This document shows positions 12,423 to 24,557 of a DNA stretch of 64,000 nucleotides, piece by piece; within the stretch, counting starts at the first letter, position 1; each line of letters starts with the position of its first letter. The notes under the pieces are model-generated. The model did not search any database, was not told the DNA's origin, and was given only the letters and a program-made list of their open reading frames with translations. Origin of the DNA: Hydrangea macrophylla. Lineage: Eukaryota; Streptophyta; Magnoliopsida; Cornales; Hydrangeaceae. The position numbers were made by a program, and so were the translations under genes. The stretch lies in contig CM066990.1 of NCBI GenBank assembly GCA_033977485.1, positions 14,202,001 to 14,266,000 on the forward strand. Reading direction: 5' to 3'.

Positions 12423-12781
12423 TCATCCAAGAGAGAGAAAGATAGAGAATTGAGATGAGAGAAAGAGGGAGACCAAGAGTCATAGAAAGTTGTTGAGTGA
12501 TTGAGAGTGAGAGCTATGTGTATATATAGATTTTAATTACTTGTTCCTTACTCCCAAACACACACTACACACACACACACACTAACTCACACGCACAACC
12601 CATATGCACACACTGTGCACTTTTTATTTGGGCTCCAAGTTTCCATAAGAGATCATCGTGTGTGTTGAGCTCACACGATGATACACACACGCAGGTAAAA
12701 ATTATACTGATAAAATTTCAAATTTGGTATTTTTCTTTGACGAAAAGGAACTAAATTTTTTTAATATTTTTCGGGTCACTA

Positions 12782-12946
12782 CAAATAGAGTCCAAACTGT
12801 AGAGAGAGAAGCTCTACACACAAATTCTGCAGAACAACTGGAGAAATGTCTTGTCTATTGTCATGGGATACTGTGCCTATTTATAGGCTTAGGGTCACGT
12901 GGAGAGCATAGTAGAAATCCGTACTTGAAAATCCACGTGTCGACAC
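12782..12946 (-). repeat. Tat 3' LTR, left piece
   Basis: It aligns with 57577-57756, sharing CAAATAGAGTCCAAAC, the TATTTATAGGCTTAGGGTCAC segment and GTACTTGAAAAT. Its left end is cut by the gypsy LTR ending at 12783, and its right end by the copia insertion. The minus strand carries a TATA-like CTATAAATAGG at about 12878-12888. Confidence 0.85.
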
Positions 12947-14432
12947 TGATGAAAAAATCGGTTTAAATTAAAAGTTTAAACGCGCAGCGGAAAAACACAA
13001 GTTATAAAAACTTTATTGGCATGCCCGGATCTACTACCCGTCAATTTTATAGATGCGTACTAACTAGTGAGGGGACATGTATTATACCTTTGTGTCTTGA
13101 ACCCAATTCTGAAATCTTCTACTTCCAGCAGCCTCCACTAGATGGCCTTCACTCTTGTGACTCCTATGGATGCTCGCAGGAAGGACTAGGGTTGGTGGGA
13201 ACCCTAATGGAGAGGATTGGGAAGGTTTAGGGAAACCTAAACAGTTTCTGCAGCTTCTACGTATAAAACGACGATTTTAAAACATTCAATACGCAGCTTC
13301 CCTATTTATAGATTCCCAGAACCGACCTAACCTTCGAGCGATCGAAACTTTGATCGATCGAACAACCCTCGAGCGATCGAACCTGCCTAGACTTCAATCG
13401 ATCGAGACTCCTTTGATCGATCGAACCTGCCTTGACATAATCCTCATGTGCCCTTCCAAGCTTCCAAGTAGAGCTAAGAGTGGGACCTCCTAGGCTCTTT
13501 ATTGTTGGCTCAGACTAGTTTGTTAATTACCGTGATCAAACTCTTTGATCAGCAAACTAACTGACTGGTCAGTTAATGCTTACTCCACTATAAAACGATA
13601 ACTGAACTCCAACGCAAAAGAACATACCCAAAGCGATAACTAGACTTGTATGTTGTACTAATGTCCCTCTACCTTCAGCATTCGTAATCATATTCAGGTG
13701 GTCGGATAACTGTTATTGTCAACCTGAATCATGATTACTTCTTGTATTCCTTGAGTCCCATTCACCTCTCATGATTACCAAACATGTTGATAACTCTTAT
13801 CAACAAGACTGCAGTACTCAGTAATTGACTTGATGACATTCTCAAGGGAATGCTTACTCTGAAACAGAGGGTAGATTCTGTCTTGACAATATATGTTCAC
13901 AACCCTATGAACATGACATACCCAAGATACCTAGGTGTTGATCTTCTATAGACCTCACTGATTGGTAAGTCAAAGCAGCCATATCCACAGTCTGTGTTCA
14001 TAATCGTCGCAAGATTAAGAACATGTACCTTATACAAGTTATGAGTTCCTATTGACTGTTTGACAGCATTAAGTGTCAATAGGAAAGCTCAGGTCCGTCA
14101 ATGCACTATAAGCACTAGCATATTAACTAAGAGTGACACTCTAGTGATTGAGATTAATCACTCCATCCAATGGTAGTTAATAATGCTACAGAGTATACCT
14201 GATGAGATATCCAGTCTCATCATCCACTATGACAAGCTTTAAGTATCAAAGGATGGTAATTCATATCTCACTTATATGTATCTCATACACACACGAATTA
14301 CCTACTATGATACTTAAGAATTGAAAATCATCTCATGAAAGAAACATACATAATGAAATGTAAAACTGATATCCATATATTAAAATGCTAATGTCATACA
14401 TAAAGAAATGGTTTGAGGGCATAAACCCAACA
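12947..14432 (-). repeat. Copia 3' LTR
   Basis: It spans 1,486 bp and reads on the minus strand from TGTTGGGTTTATGCCC to GATTTTTTCATCA. It matches 20055-21543 along its length. A TATA-like CTATAAATAGGG lies on the minus strand near 13300, and a TCGATCGATCGA-type array at 13332-13427 lies just upstream of it in the sense of transcription. Confidence 0.95.
13332..13427. repeat. TCGATCGATCGA-type palindrome array in copia LTR
   Basis: Five imperfect copies of TTCGATCGATCGAA spaced by 5-12 bases. The same arrangement lies at 20441-20537 in the other LTR, in the leader at 19625-19700 and 19807-19890, and in other elements at 59638-59765, 60168-60216 and 62029-62132. Confidence 0.85.
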
Positions 14433-14445
14433 AACTCCCACTTGT
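14433..14445 (-). other. Copia polypurine tract
   Basis: The minus strand reads CAAGTGGGAGTT immediately before the 3' LTR start TGTTGGG. This is the expected plus-strand primer. Confidence 0.75.
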
Positions 14446-14447
14446 AC

Positions 14448-15921
14448 TCACAACCATACAGGACTACATCTGAGACCTAGACTATCTAGACGACGATCAA
14501 AGACCTTCTGTGGCAAGGCCTTTGTAAACGGATCAGCAAGATTATCGACGATGGCAATCTTGGTGATAGTCACATCCCCACGTTGAACAATATCTCGGAT
14601 AAGATGATATTTGCGCTTTACGTGCTTTCCCTTTCCGTGGTTCCTTGGACTGAGCCACTGCCCCACTATTATCACAATAAAGCGTAATAGGTGACAACAA
14701 CGCTGGTACCACCTCGAGCTCCATAAGGAACTTCTTGAGCCAAACAGCTTCCTTTGCGGCTTCACAAGCAGCCACATACTTAGCTACTGTAGTTGAGTCT
14801 GCAATGCATTTCTGCTTAATGCTCCTCAAACTAACAGCACCACCTTCCAAGGTAGAGAGATGACCGAACGTCGACTTCCTCGAATTTTTATCTGACATAA
14901 AATCCGAGTCAGTGTATCCTACTGGAATTAACTCACTACCACCGTACATAAGCATGTAATCTTTAGTCCTTCTTAAGTACTTAAGAATGTGCTTAACGGC
15001 TATTCAGTGCTCTGGACCTGGATTCGACTGATACCTGCTAATCATGCCAATGGCAAAACAGATATCTGGTCTAGTGCATAACATCGCATACATGAGACTT
15101 CCCACCGCCGAGGCATAGGGAATTCCTGACATGTGATTCCTCTTCTCTTGTGTCTTAGGACACTATTCCTTAGAGAACGCTAAACCATGCCTGAAAGGTA
15201 ACAAACCTTTCTTCGAATTATCCATTGAAAACCTAGTCAGCACCTTATCGATATAACCAGTTTGAGATAATCCCATTATCTTTCGCTTGCGATCCCGAAA
15301 GAGCTTTATCCCAAGAATATAGCTCGCCTCTCCTAGATCCTTCATATCGAATGTACTAGCTAGCCAAAACTTGACCGTTGACAATGCCGCTACATCATTC
15401 CCAATGAGTAGAATGTCGTCAACGTAAAGCATAAGAAAAGCCACCACTTTTCCTTCACTCTTCTTGTATACACAAGGTTCATCCAGATTCTGTATGAAAC
15501 CAAACGACTTGACCGCTTGGTCAAATCAGATGTTCCAACTCCTGGATGCCTGCTTAAACCCATAAATGGACTTTTGCAACTTGCATACCAAGTTACCTTT
15601 CTGATCAGCTATGAACCCTTCTGGCTGCTGCATATAGATATCCTCCTCAAGATTGCCATTCAAGAATGCAGTCTTGACGTCCATCTGCCAGATCTCATAA
15701 TCTAGGCATGCAACAATGGATAAAAGTATTCTGATGGACTTGAGCATGGCTACCGACGAGAAGGTTTCCTCATAGTCAATGCCCTCCCTCTGAGTATAAC
15801 CTTTAGCTACAAGCCTAGCCTTAAAGGTCTCAATCTTTCCATCAGATCCTCTTTTCCTCTTGTAGACACACTTGCAACCAATAGGTTTAATATTGGCTGG
15901 AAGTTCTACACGATCCCAGAC
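14448..15921 (-). pseudogene. Copia reverse transcriptase and RNase H
   Basis: This is the RT and RNase H end of the copia polyprotein. RT motifs include WQMDVKTAFLNGNLEEDIYMQQPEGF, with the copia MDVKTAFL and YMxQPxGF boxes. The polymerase box reads LYVDDILLIGND, with YVDD intact. The RNase H shows GYTDSDFMSDKNSRKS and the copia KYVAACEAAKEAVWLKKF and PITLYCDNSGAV boxes, ending with ADPFTKALP. Breaks are stops near 15163, 15000, 15525 and 15920 and a frameshift near 14640. The catalytic boxes themselves survive. Confidence 0.9.
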
Positions 15922-16278
15922 CTAATTAAAATCCATAGATTCCAATTCAGCCTTTATAGCTTTAACCCAATGAACTGAATCAACATCAGCCATTGCCTCT
16001 TCGTATGTGGTAGGATCAGATTCAGATTCTATGGAGACAGCTTCAAAAACTTCTCCTAAGAACATGTATCTATCAGGCTGACTGATAATCCTCCCACTAC
16101 GACGAGGTACTGGTACGGAAATGGGTGAAGAAGTGGTGTTTTCTTGATTTACATCATTATTAACTACGGGTTGGACTGAGGGCTCTCCTTCTATCTCTCT
16201 AAGATCTATCCTTCCCTTAGGTTTATGGTTCATGATATAATCATCTTCCAAGAAAACAACATTTGTACTAACAAACAC
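15922..16278 (-). pseudogene. Copia integrase C-terminus to RT N-terminus linker
   Basis: A 118-residue open segment with the copia linker hallmark PRRSGRIISQPDRY, followed by DPTTYEEAMADVDSVHWVKA, the start of the RT domain. It ends at an in-frame stop at 15922, where RT would normally continue with a W-x-L-V type segment. It lies in order between integrase and RT. Confidence 0.85.
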
Positions 16279-16331
16279 TTTCTGTTCTCTTGGATCATAA
16301 AAATACCATCCATAAGTACCCTTTGGATATC

Positions 16332-17504
16332 CTACGAAGTAACATCCAATCTAGAATCCAACTTGCTCATCTTTCCTTTCAGCACATGTGCCGGACACCC
16401 CCATATCTGGAGATGTTGCAAAGAAGGCTTGCGCCCAATCCACATCTCTCGTGGTGTCCTGGGAACAGATTTGTTTGGTATCAAATTTAGTATGTAAGCA
16501 GCGGTTTCCAAAGCATAACCCCAAAGGAATAATGGCAACTCAGAATTACTCATCATGGACCTAGTCATGTCTAAAAGAGTCCGATTCCTTCTCTCCGCTA
16601 CACCGTTCTGCTGAGGCATACTAGGTGCAGTCAATTGTGACAGAATCCCATTCTGTACGAGGTGATCAATAAGCTCATTAGAGAGGTACTCGTCACCTCG
16701 ATCAGATCGAATGGCTTTGATATGTGTGCCCAATTGCTTCTCTACTCTAGCCCTAAACTCTTTGAACTTTTCAAAGGCTTCATGCTTGTGCTGCATTAGG
16801 TACACATATCCATACCTTGAGTGGTCATTAGTAAATGTTATGAAATACTCATAATCACCCCTTGCTCTAATATTTATTGGTCCACACACTTCAATATGAA
16901 CTAATTCCAACAATGCATTGGTTCTATTGCCCTTTGCAGGAAAGGGCCTTTTGGTCATCTTACCCTCTAAACAAAACTCGTAGACTTCCATTGGTTCGAG
17001 AACCAAATCGCCTAAGACCCGTTCTTTGACTAGTGTGCCAATCCTATTTAGATTAATATAGCCAAGCCTCATATGCCAAAGCCTTGTTGGATTAGTGGAA
17101 GGTCCCTTTCTTTTAGATGGTACAGTTACCACTGAGTTATTAAGTTCCATGCAAGAGTCTTTAGAAATATTGAGAGTAATCACATACAAACCATTTGATT
17201 TAACACCAGAACATATATAAGAACTATTTCTTTTAATCACAACTTCAGTTCCAAAATGAAAGGAATAACCATTATTCGATAAATTAGAAACTGAAATTAA
17301 ATTACGTCTCATTAAAGGGACATAAAGTACATCTGATAAAATTAAAACTTTATTGTCTAGAAATTCTAAAACTACGACTCCTATAGCAATCGCAGAAACG
17401 GTTGCGCTAGAACCTAGTAAGTACGATTTCCCCATCACTGCACCTCCTGGTTGATCTGAACCCCTGCAATGAATTACAGATATGGTTAGTCGCACCAGAA
17501 TCAA
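16332..17504 (-). pseudogene. Copia pre-integrase and integrase
   Basis: This is the longest open stretch of the copia element, 390 codons. The GAG-pre-integrase zinc region reads [17 protein letters not shown] with a later [13 protein letters not shown]. In the integrase core the usual H-x-D-VCGP box reads HIEVCGP, so the first catalytic Asp appears as Glu. The later boxes [22 protein letters not shown] and [17 protein letters not shown] are normal, including the catalytic Glu. The frame differs from that of gag-PR, with a frameshift near 17450-17500. It ends at a stop at 16332. Confidence 0.9.
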
Positions 17505-18423
17505 TGCACCAAGTGTTTAAAGTATCCTCTATAAAACTTACTTCAATCACATGTGATTCAATCATACCTTGAACTCTTGTAACTAAGAATTCTGGACAGT
17601 TCCTCTTCCAGTGGCCCTTTTTACCGCATTGGAAACACTTTCCTTTGCCTTGGCCACCCACCTTCTCTTTGCCCTTACCTTTACCCTTAGATTTTGTAAT
17701 CTTAGGGACCGGTCCAACACTTGAACCACCAGTGCCAGCCTTCTTCTTCCCTTTCTTTCCTTTCAGCATAGATCGGGAAGAGGAAGTGCTTTTCTCAACA
17801 TTCAGAACGTTGACTCCAGGTTTGATCACCCCTTCCGTTGCCAATAAAGAACTCATTAATTCGCTCATTAAAAAATCCATTTTATTCATATTATAGTTTA
17901 CTTTAAATTGAGCGAATAAAGGTGACAGCGTGTTGAGGATCATATCCACTTGGGTCTGTGCATCGATGTTGGCACCTAGGGTCTCCAGCTCGTTCAAATA
18001 ACCAATCATTTTTAAAACATGTTCTTTGATTGGAGTCCCTTCCGACATCTTAGCACTCATTATCTTTTGTATAGCTACCTGTCTAGCAGGCCTGCCATGC
18101 TCCCCAAATATCTTTTTCAGGGATTCGATAATGTCACTGGCAGAATTGTTCGACTGGAATTGGTGTTGCAACACACCAGCCATTGAGGCCAGAATGTAGC
18201 AACGAGCCATTCCATTTTACTTCTTCCATTTATCAAACTCGCGTCTGGCAGCTGCCGAAGCATTTTCCGTGGGTTCTTCGGGGCATGGGGTGGTGAGGAC
18301 ATATATGTGATCCTCCGCAGTTAATACGATGTCAAGGTTACGTTTCCATTCAGTGTAGTTGTTTCCAGTTAACTTGTTTTGAGTGAGTATGGTGGCAAGT
18401 GGACTAAATGTAGATCCATACAT
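17407..18423 (-). pseudogene. Copia gag and protease
   Basis: Gag starts at the ATG at 18423 (MYGSTFSPLATILTQNKLTG), about 1.6 kb inside the 5' LTR. It carries one in-frame TAA at about 18217. The capsid region (copia UBN2-like) contains EHVLKMIGYLNELETLG. The single CCHC knuckle reads CFQCGKKGHWKRNC. The protease active site [12 protein letters not shown] follows about 45 residues later, where the frame shifts into integrase. A basic Lys/Gly-rich stretch precedes the knuckle. Confidence 0.9.
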
Positions 18424-20038
18424 TATGATTACTGAAAATCAAACATATGGATATCAGAATTTGACAATTTGAAATAAAAGAATCCTTGAAAAACTCTTAT
18501 TTTAAAACAAAGTCACCGGAATATCGAAACGAAAGAATAAAGCCTCCGTGTGGTGGTCAATGTTTGATCTTTCGATTAATCATAACTTGTCCGTTATGCA
18601 ACTCTTACAAAACAAGTTATGACTCCCGAACATTTTTGATCTCTAAGCTTCTGAATAATGCCCCATGTGGGATCCCTTATCCATAGTTTAGCTAGTGTGT
18701 ACCATTAACTAAGATCCAATCACAACCGTCTCAAGTAGCGCCTCCGTGTGGTGGTCACCCTCTAACACGTCTGATTGATCCTATCACAGGAAGTTCACAT
18801 CTAGTAACCAATGAGTAATGCACCCTCCGTATGGAATGATCACCCCTGGCGAGGTGACACATAATGCACCACTCATCTTATAGTGAACCGTTAATGGAAG
18901 ATTGTGGGTGTTATTAATAAGACCCTCTCCCACTAGATTTAGTAAATAAGGATTTTGCTTTTTGAAAAAATTGTTTCCACGCATTACCCATAAACATCCA
19001 ATGTTTACTAATGCGTTGAAATAGTTTTTGAATTTTATTTTAGAAAACTTGTTTTACGTGCATGCAAGTAGTAACAATGTAAAACGCCAATCACAAACCA
19101 AGCACATAAAATAAAAAACTAAAATGAAACAAAGGCATTCGTATGCCTCTATCTCCCATGGCTCTATCTCCATAGAACCTCCTTCTTGGTTTGATCGCCT
19201 CCAGCTCCATCTTCATGGACAACGGCTTGCGCCATCTCCATAGAATTTCTTATTCTAATACATTGGTCCTATGCTTCTTTCGAAGCTTACAATTTATCTA
19301 GAAACAAAAAAAAACTATCATACAAAAGGCTAGAAAAACCGGTGCGACTTTCCTTTTCGTAGGATTGAAGTCGCAGCGCCCTTTACATATGCCTTAAATC
19401 AAACCAATAATAAAACATAATATACACCAATCTCAAACAATTAAATACAAAATTCAAAAGTCTTGGTGCCACGGGAGATAGCGACTAAGCTTGCTGCAAA
19501 AGGGTTAGTCGTACACACATCCACGCATATATAACAATTGGAACTGCTAATTGATTCACACAGTACATAAACTCTTTATATACTAAATTAGAACTTAAAA
19601 CAGCATCTACCTTCACTGTCACAGTTCGATCGATCGAAGACCGTTCGATCGCTCGAACCTTCGATCGATTGAACACTGTTCAATCGCTTGAACTTTCTAT
19701 TTCACAGAATGATTTGAAAAATTTACAGAATAATATAAAATTAAAGCATATAATTTTTAAAACATTTAAAACTGTGAAAAGAATAACCTGACAGAGAATC
19801 TGTCTCGACCGATCGAATGCCATTTGATCGATCGCTTGAGCATAGCGCATCTTCGATCGATCGAACCTACTTCGATCGATCGAATCCAACATGCATCCAA
19901 TGTAGTCACAGATTTGTATACTGTTGCGATAACGCTGCAGAAATAGATCTGTGACGATGCAGTTTCAAAAACAGTCCTAAAATCTACATGCAATTCAAAA
20001 CTAGTGTTCCAAAACGCATCTATAGATCCAAACGGGCG
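18424..20038 (-). other. Copia 5' leader (untranslated), repeat-rich
   Basis: This is a 1.6-kb stretch between the primer-binding site and gag with no credible frame. The plus strand shows the phrase CCTCCGTGTGGTGGTCA near 18541 and 18738 and a variant near 18820. Two arrays of TCGATCGATCGA-type palindromes lie at 19625-19700 and 19807-19890. Confidence 0.7.
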
Positions 20039-20052
20039 TGGCTCTGATACCA
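20039..20052 (-). other. Copia primer-binding site, tRNA-iMet type
   Basis: The minus strand reads TGGTATCAGAGCCA, two bases after the LTR end ATCA. Confidence 0.93.
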
Positions 20053-20054
20053 AT

Positions 20055-21543
20055 TGATGAAAAAATCGATTTAAATTAAAAGTTTAAACACGTAGCGGAA
20101 AAACACAAGTTAGAAAAACTTTATTGGCATGCCTGGATCTACTACCCGTCAATTCTATAGATGCGTACTAACTAGTGAGGGGACAGGTATTATACCTTTG
20201 TGTCTTGAACCGAATTCTAAAATCTTCTACTTCCAGCAGCCTCCACTAGTTGGTCTTCACTCTTATGACTCCTATGGATGCTTGCAGGAAGGACTAGGGT
20301 TGGTGGGAATCCTAATGGAGAGGATTTGGAAGGTTTAGGGAAACCTAAATAGTTTTTGCAGTTTCTACGTATAAAATGATGATTTTAAAACATTCAGTAC
20401 GCAGCTGCCCTATTTATAGATTCCCAGAACTGACCTAACCTTCGAGCGATCGAAGTGTATTCGATCGATCGAAAAACCCTCGAGCGATCGAACCTGCCTA
20501 GACTTGAATCGATCGAGACTCCTTCGATTGATCGAACCTGCCTTGACATAATCCTCATGTGCCCTTCCAAGCTTCCTAGCTCAGCCAAGAGTGGGACCTC
20601 CTAGGCTCTTTATTGTTGGCTCAGACCAGTTTGTTAATTACCGTGATTAAACTCTTTGATCAGCAAACTAACTAACTGGTCAGTTAACGCTTACTCCACT
20701 ATAAAACGATAACTGAACTCCAACGCAAAAGAACATATCCGAAACGATAACTAGACTTGTATGTTGTACTAATGTCCCTCTACCTTCAGCATTCGTAATC
20801 ATATTCAGGTGGTCGGATAACTGTTACTGTCAACCTAAATCATGAATACTTCTTGTATTCCTTGAGTCCCATTCACCTCTCATGATTACCAAACATGTTG
20901 ATAACTCTTATCAACAAGACTACAATACTCAGTAATTGACTTGGTGACATTCTCAAGGGAATGCTTACTCTGAAACAGAGGGTAGATTCTGTCTTGACAA
21001 TATATGTTCACAACCTTATGAACATGACATACCCAAGATACCCAGGTGTTGATCTTCTATAGACCTCACTGATTGGTAAGTCAAAGCAGCCATATCCACA
21101 GCCTGTGTTCATAATCGTCGCAAGATTGAGAACACGTACCTTATACAAGTTATGAGTTCCTATTGACTGTTTGACAGCATTAAGTGTTAATAGGAAAGCT
21201 CAGGTCTGTCAATGCACTATAAGCACTAGCATATTAACTAAGATTGATACTCTAGTGATTGAGATTAATCACTCCATCCAATGGTAGTTAATAATGCTAC
21301 AGTGTATACCTGATGAGATATCCAGTCTCATCATCCACTCTGACAAGCTTTAAGTGTCAAAGGATGGTAATTCATATCTCACTTGTATGTATCTCATACA
21401 CACACGAATTACCTACTATGATACTTAAGGATTGAAAATCATCTCATGAAAGAAACATATATAATGAAATGTAAAACTGATATCCATATATTAAAATGCT
21501 AATGTCATACATAAAGAAATGGTTTGAGGGCATAAAACCAACA
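20055..21543 (-). repeat. Copia 5' LTR
   Basis: It spans 1,489 bp and is the partner of 12947-14432. It has the same termini, the same TATA-like box near 20410 and the same palindrome array at 20441-20537. It is followed by GACAC at 21544-21548. Confidence 0.95.
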
Positions 21544-21548
21544 GACAC

Positions 21549-22083
21549 AATTGAGAATCCACGTGTCAAAACCTAAGACAACAAAAAGGGATATGCCTCC
21601 ATGACAAATCACAAGATCTCCAGTAAACTAGCCTATTTCCAGCCCGACCATAGAATTTTCCTTGTAGAAAATAACCTTTACGAGTAACCCTAGTGAACCT
21701 CTTCCTAAAGCCATCCAAGCCACGAGACCTGAGAATCCCAATGACTTTGCCGTTCATCAAAGTCATAAATAACTTTTGTACGACAAAGATGAACCCAAGA
21801 CATAGATTTTGCCCCCAAAGTCTATGTGCGCTATTTGAGAATTGAGAAGCTTCTTTCCATGGGTGAGTAACCCATCTTTGTAATTTCCTTAAAAGAAATA
21901 TCCGTGGTGGAATGATTTCCACCAAGTCCTGCCCACCATTTTCCATAAGGAAGAAATATCCGCGATGGAATGATCTTTTGCCAAGTCATATGCGCCACTT
22001 TCCATGAGTTTTCCAGCTTTGTGAATCAAAGCTCCAATGATGACATGTGGTACGATTTGATTGGCAAGGTAAACTAGTACCTA
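21549..22083 (-). repeat. Tat 3' LTR, right piece
   Basis: It aligns with 57757-58290 of the 5' LTR, from AATTGAGAATCC through the repeated GGAATGATTTCCACCAAGTCCTG phrase to AAACTAGTACCTA, where the two copies diverge. The divergence point marks the LTR edge. The edge reads TAGG on the minus strand rather than TG, so the terminus is non-canonical or the true edge is a few bases away. Confidence 0.85.
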
Positions 22084-22098
22084 CTATTTGCCCCCTGC
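22084..22098 (-). other. Tat polypurine tract
   Basis: The minus strand reads GCAGGGGGCAAATAG directly before the 3' LTR edge. Its position and composition fit the plus-strand primer. Confidence 0.6.
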
Positions 22099-22230
22099 TC
22101 GAGCACACTAGCTTGTGATAGGGCTGTTTGCGCACCAATTTATCCACTTGAAGAACCAATCGCAGTGTTTTGTTTTTCACTTATGCCTGTACTTGCCGAA
22201 ATGGCAGTGTCCTTTGGGTCATTTGCTAAG

Positions 22231-22240
22231 TATAAAAAGG
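22231..22240 (+). promoter_or_regulatory. TATA box of the antisense PMD gene
   Basis: TATAAAAAGG is followed about 30 bases later by a CT/CA-rich leader (TTTCACCAACCTTCTCCC) typical of a plant 5' UTR. It lies just inside the Tat 3' LTR and reads away from it, antisense to gag-pol. Plausible splice donors (CTTG|GTGAGT) follow at 22512 and again at 23796. Confidence 0.6.
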
Positions 22241-22554
22241 GAGGTGAAAATCTCATTTATTACTTTCACCAACCTTCTCCCTTTCAAGAATCCAAGCTCT
22301 TGTTTTCCATCTCAAGAACAACAAAGAACATCAAGAACACTCATGAATATTGAAAAATTCCTTGAGTAGATTGCACAAATTTATGCACCTGTCTTTTTTT
22401 AGGATTGTGAACTTATTTCACGGATCTTCAACTTTGCATGAGATAGTCATGGTTATCATTGATTGTGCGCGGCGAAGAATCAAAATTTCTGTCGCTTCTG
22501 GGCAACACTTGGTGAGTAATATATATATATATATATTATTCTTTTGTCCATGTA

Positions 22555-22880
22555 TGTACGCCACACTTGAAATACCCAAATAGCGGCACGTAATTTTCTT
22601 GAGAACATAAAACTTCGGGCGCCTAACATTTTTTGTTTTGTTGCGCCACACTTGAAAGATCCAAATAGCCGCACGAAATTTTCTTGATACACAAAACTCG
22701 TGCGCCTAACTTATTATTTTTTTTACGCGCACCATACTTGAAGGCTTCAAATAGCCCTACAAAATTTTCTTGAAAACACAAGTTTCTCCGCACCATGTCT
22801 ATGCATGTGTGCTTCATACTTGTTCAAATAATTGTATGCGCGAAATGCTTGTCAAAATAATTGTATGTGCGTCATACTTG
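22555..22880. repeat. Imperfect tandem repeat, about 80-bp unit, 3 copies
   Basis: Units contain CGCCACACTTGAAAxxxCCAAATAGC, then AAATTTTCTTGA and GTGCGCCTAAC. Copies start near 22559, 22646 and 22725. They lie in the putative 5' UTR intron of the PMD gene. The phrase GCGCACCATACTT recurs many times downstream to 24350. Confidence 0.7.
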
Positions 22881-24104
22881 AGAGACCCAACTTTGCGCAC
22901 CTAACTCGGCTTGCGACGTCAAACTCTGACGTAGCTGCACAAAACCAAAGACCATAAGAGCCATAAAAAAACTGAGAGTTGTAGGGTATGTATTTTTCCG
23001 AATTAAACTTGGCCCCTGATGCTTCGCATCATACCCAATAACTCAGTCTCGTGCACATTATATATACATACTTTTGTAACAGCCCCAAACAGCCCCTTAC
23101 TTAGCCTTGACAGTCCCAGGCGCATTCTTTGACTTTTATTATTAGTTCTGTATTTTTTTTAATAATGGCACAACAATAAACCATACATAGGATTGACTTT
23201 TTCTAATCTTCCAACAAGGTAATCCTTGGGGCCCACCAACTTTTTGAACACCATATTTCCTTCAGATAGATTTTTTTGTATAAACTATTAAGCATGGGCC
23301 CACCACATGTTTCCTTCCCAATAAATTGCACAAGTTACAATAAAAAAAAAAGAAGAAGAAAGCAAACATCAGCTCATGTACTTGTGCGTGGGTAACCTTG
23401 AAAAGTTGGTGTATATATAACTTTTTTGACCATTGACTTGTCACATTAGCACCCCATCTTCTTCACTTCTGCTGCACATTTTTTCTTTTACTCCAAGTGT
23501 GCTTTCTTTTGTTGAGCATATATGTGCGCACCATACTTGAACACATAGCTGCGCCTTTTCCTTCAACTTTTGACTTTTGTTTATTCTTTTGACAAGCCAG
23601 CCCCAAATCTTCCTCATTTTCATTCAGCGCACCAGACTTCATAAAATGTTTCAACATGGTCACACCAAAAAGAACCCTCCACGAAATTTTGCCTCATAGC
23701 AAAGCTCCTTCATAGCTTTTTCTTAGCTTTTTCTTCATCTGTAAAGCTCCTCTCCACAAATTGTGCGAAGCAAAATATTTGCCGCTGAAAACTTGGTGAG
23801 TCAAAAAAAATTATTTTGGAATTTTATCCTTCCCCTTTTTTTTGAAGTATACACGCACATGCAAGTATATGTATATACATATATATGTATGCATATTTTT
23901 TATTCACCATAACTCTTGGAAAGAAGAAAACACCAAAAAAAGGATTTTGAATCAAATCCAATGTCCAAATCACAAAAACCCCATGCGCACCAATCTTGGT
24001 ATTAAATCTCAAGATTGCCACACCAAATGTGGGCTCATGCGCAACTTTTCCGTTTTTTTTTATTTTTATATATTTATATTTATATATATATATTTTATTT
24101 ATAA

Positions 24105-24435
24105 ACCATGTGCACCATACTTCTAACATGCACATCAAACTTCCATATTTCCAACCATAGTCGCGCATCACAGTCAGCGACTTCGCGCACCAAAGTCACG
24201 TGTGATTTTTTTTAAACCATGCGCACCATACTTCTAACATGCATATTTCCGACCATAGTTGAGCACCACAGTCAGCGACTTCGCGCACCACAGTCACATG
24301 CGACCTTTTTTTTTTTTAAATCATGCGCACTACACTTCTAACATGTGCATCAAACTTCCATATTTCCGACCATAGTTGTGCACTACAGTCAGCAACTTCG
24401 TACACCACAGTCATGTGCGACTTTTTTTTTTAAAA
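24105..24435. repeat. Tandem triplication, about 115-bp unit, in PMD gene intron
   Basis: Three units each contain ACCATGCGCACCATACTTC, CATATTTCCGACCATAGT and CAGTCAGCGACTTCGCGCAC, then a T-run. They lie just upstream of the acceptor at 24535 and of the coding start at 24558. Confidence 0.8.
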
Positions 24436-24557
24436 CCCAAATTCGGGGCTTTTTTTTTCATATATACTTTGTCTTATTGAATCCCATTTTCTTTTCAATT
24501 TTGGCGATTCTTCAAGGCCTTCACATATTTTGTAGGTGGCCCCTCTTTAACGACTTC

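Larger units (their letters stand above)
10354..12783 (-). repeat. Gypsy LTR (solo or truncated), family shared with 32023-34143
   Basis: On the minus strand it starts TGTAGTGACCCGAAAAAT, a start common to plant gypsy LTRs, and ends near GTGAGATCGTGATA. Its middle aligns by eye with 33290-33680: a CGCGCG-rich block, then CCCCTGTTTT, then CTTCxTTTTTCCGCA, then AAAACCxxxxGGxGxCAAAACTT. No primer-binding site flanks it on the left, so it is a solo or truncated LTR. It truncates the Tat LTR that starts at 12782. Confidence 0.65.
12947..21543 (-). mobile_element. Complete Ty1/copia retrotransposon with 5-bp target duplication
   Basis: Two direct LTRs (12947-14432 and 20055-21543) enclose a minus-strand gag-PR-IN-RT-RNase H order, which is diagnostic of Ty1/copia. 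The primer-binding site abuts the right LTR and a polypurine tract abuts the left. GACAC at 12942-12946 and 21544-21548 is the target duplication. The related uninterrupted sequence at 57577-58290 carries one GACAC at 57752-57756, confirming the insertion point. Gag, IN and RT carry stops and frameshifts. The first ~140 bases of the LTRs differ at about seven positions, so the insertion is not recent. The lineage within copia is not resolved. Confidence 0.95.

Noticed and set aside
12056..12483. Short frames on both strands around the AT microsatellites
   Set aside because: They are driven by (TA)n giving Ile/Tyr runs; no domain and inside an LTR.
13021..13230. Paired short frames at 13021 and 20129 as a gene family
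   Set aside because: They are the same part of the two copia LTRs; LTRs are non-coding here.
13332..13427. TCGATCGA arrays as replication origin or Dam-type methylation sites
   Set aside because: Plant nuclear DNA has no Dam-type system, and no other origin feature is visible; LTR location suggests a retroelement feature.
20039..20052. tRNA-like match to initiator Met as a tRNA gene
   Set aside because: Only the 3' 14 bases match, adjacent to an LTR; it is a primer-binding site. I found no full tRNA cloverleaf in the window.
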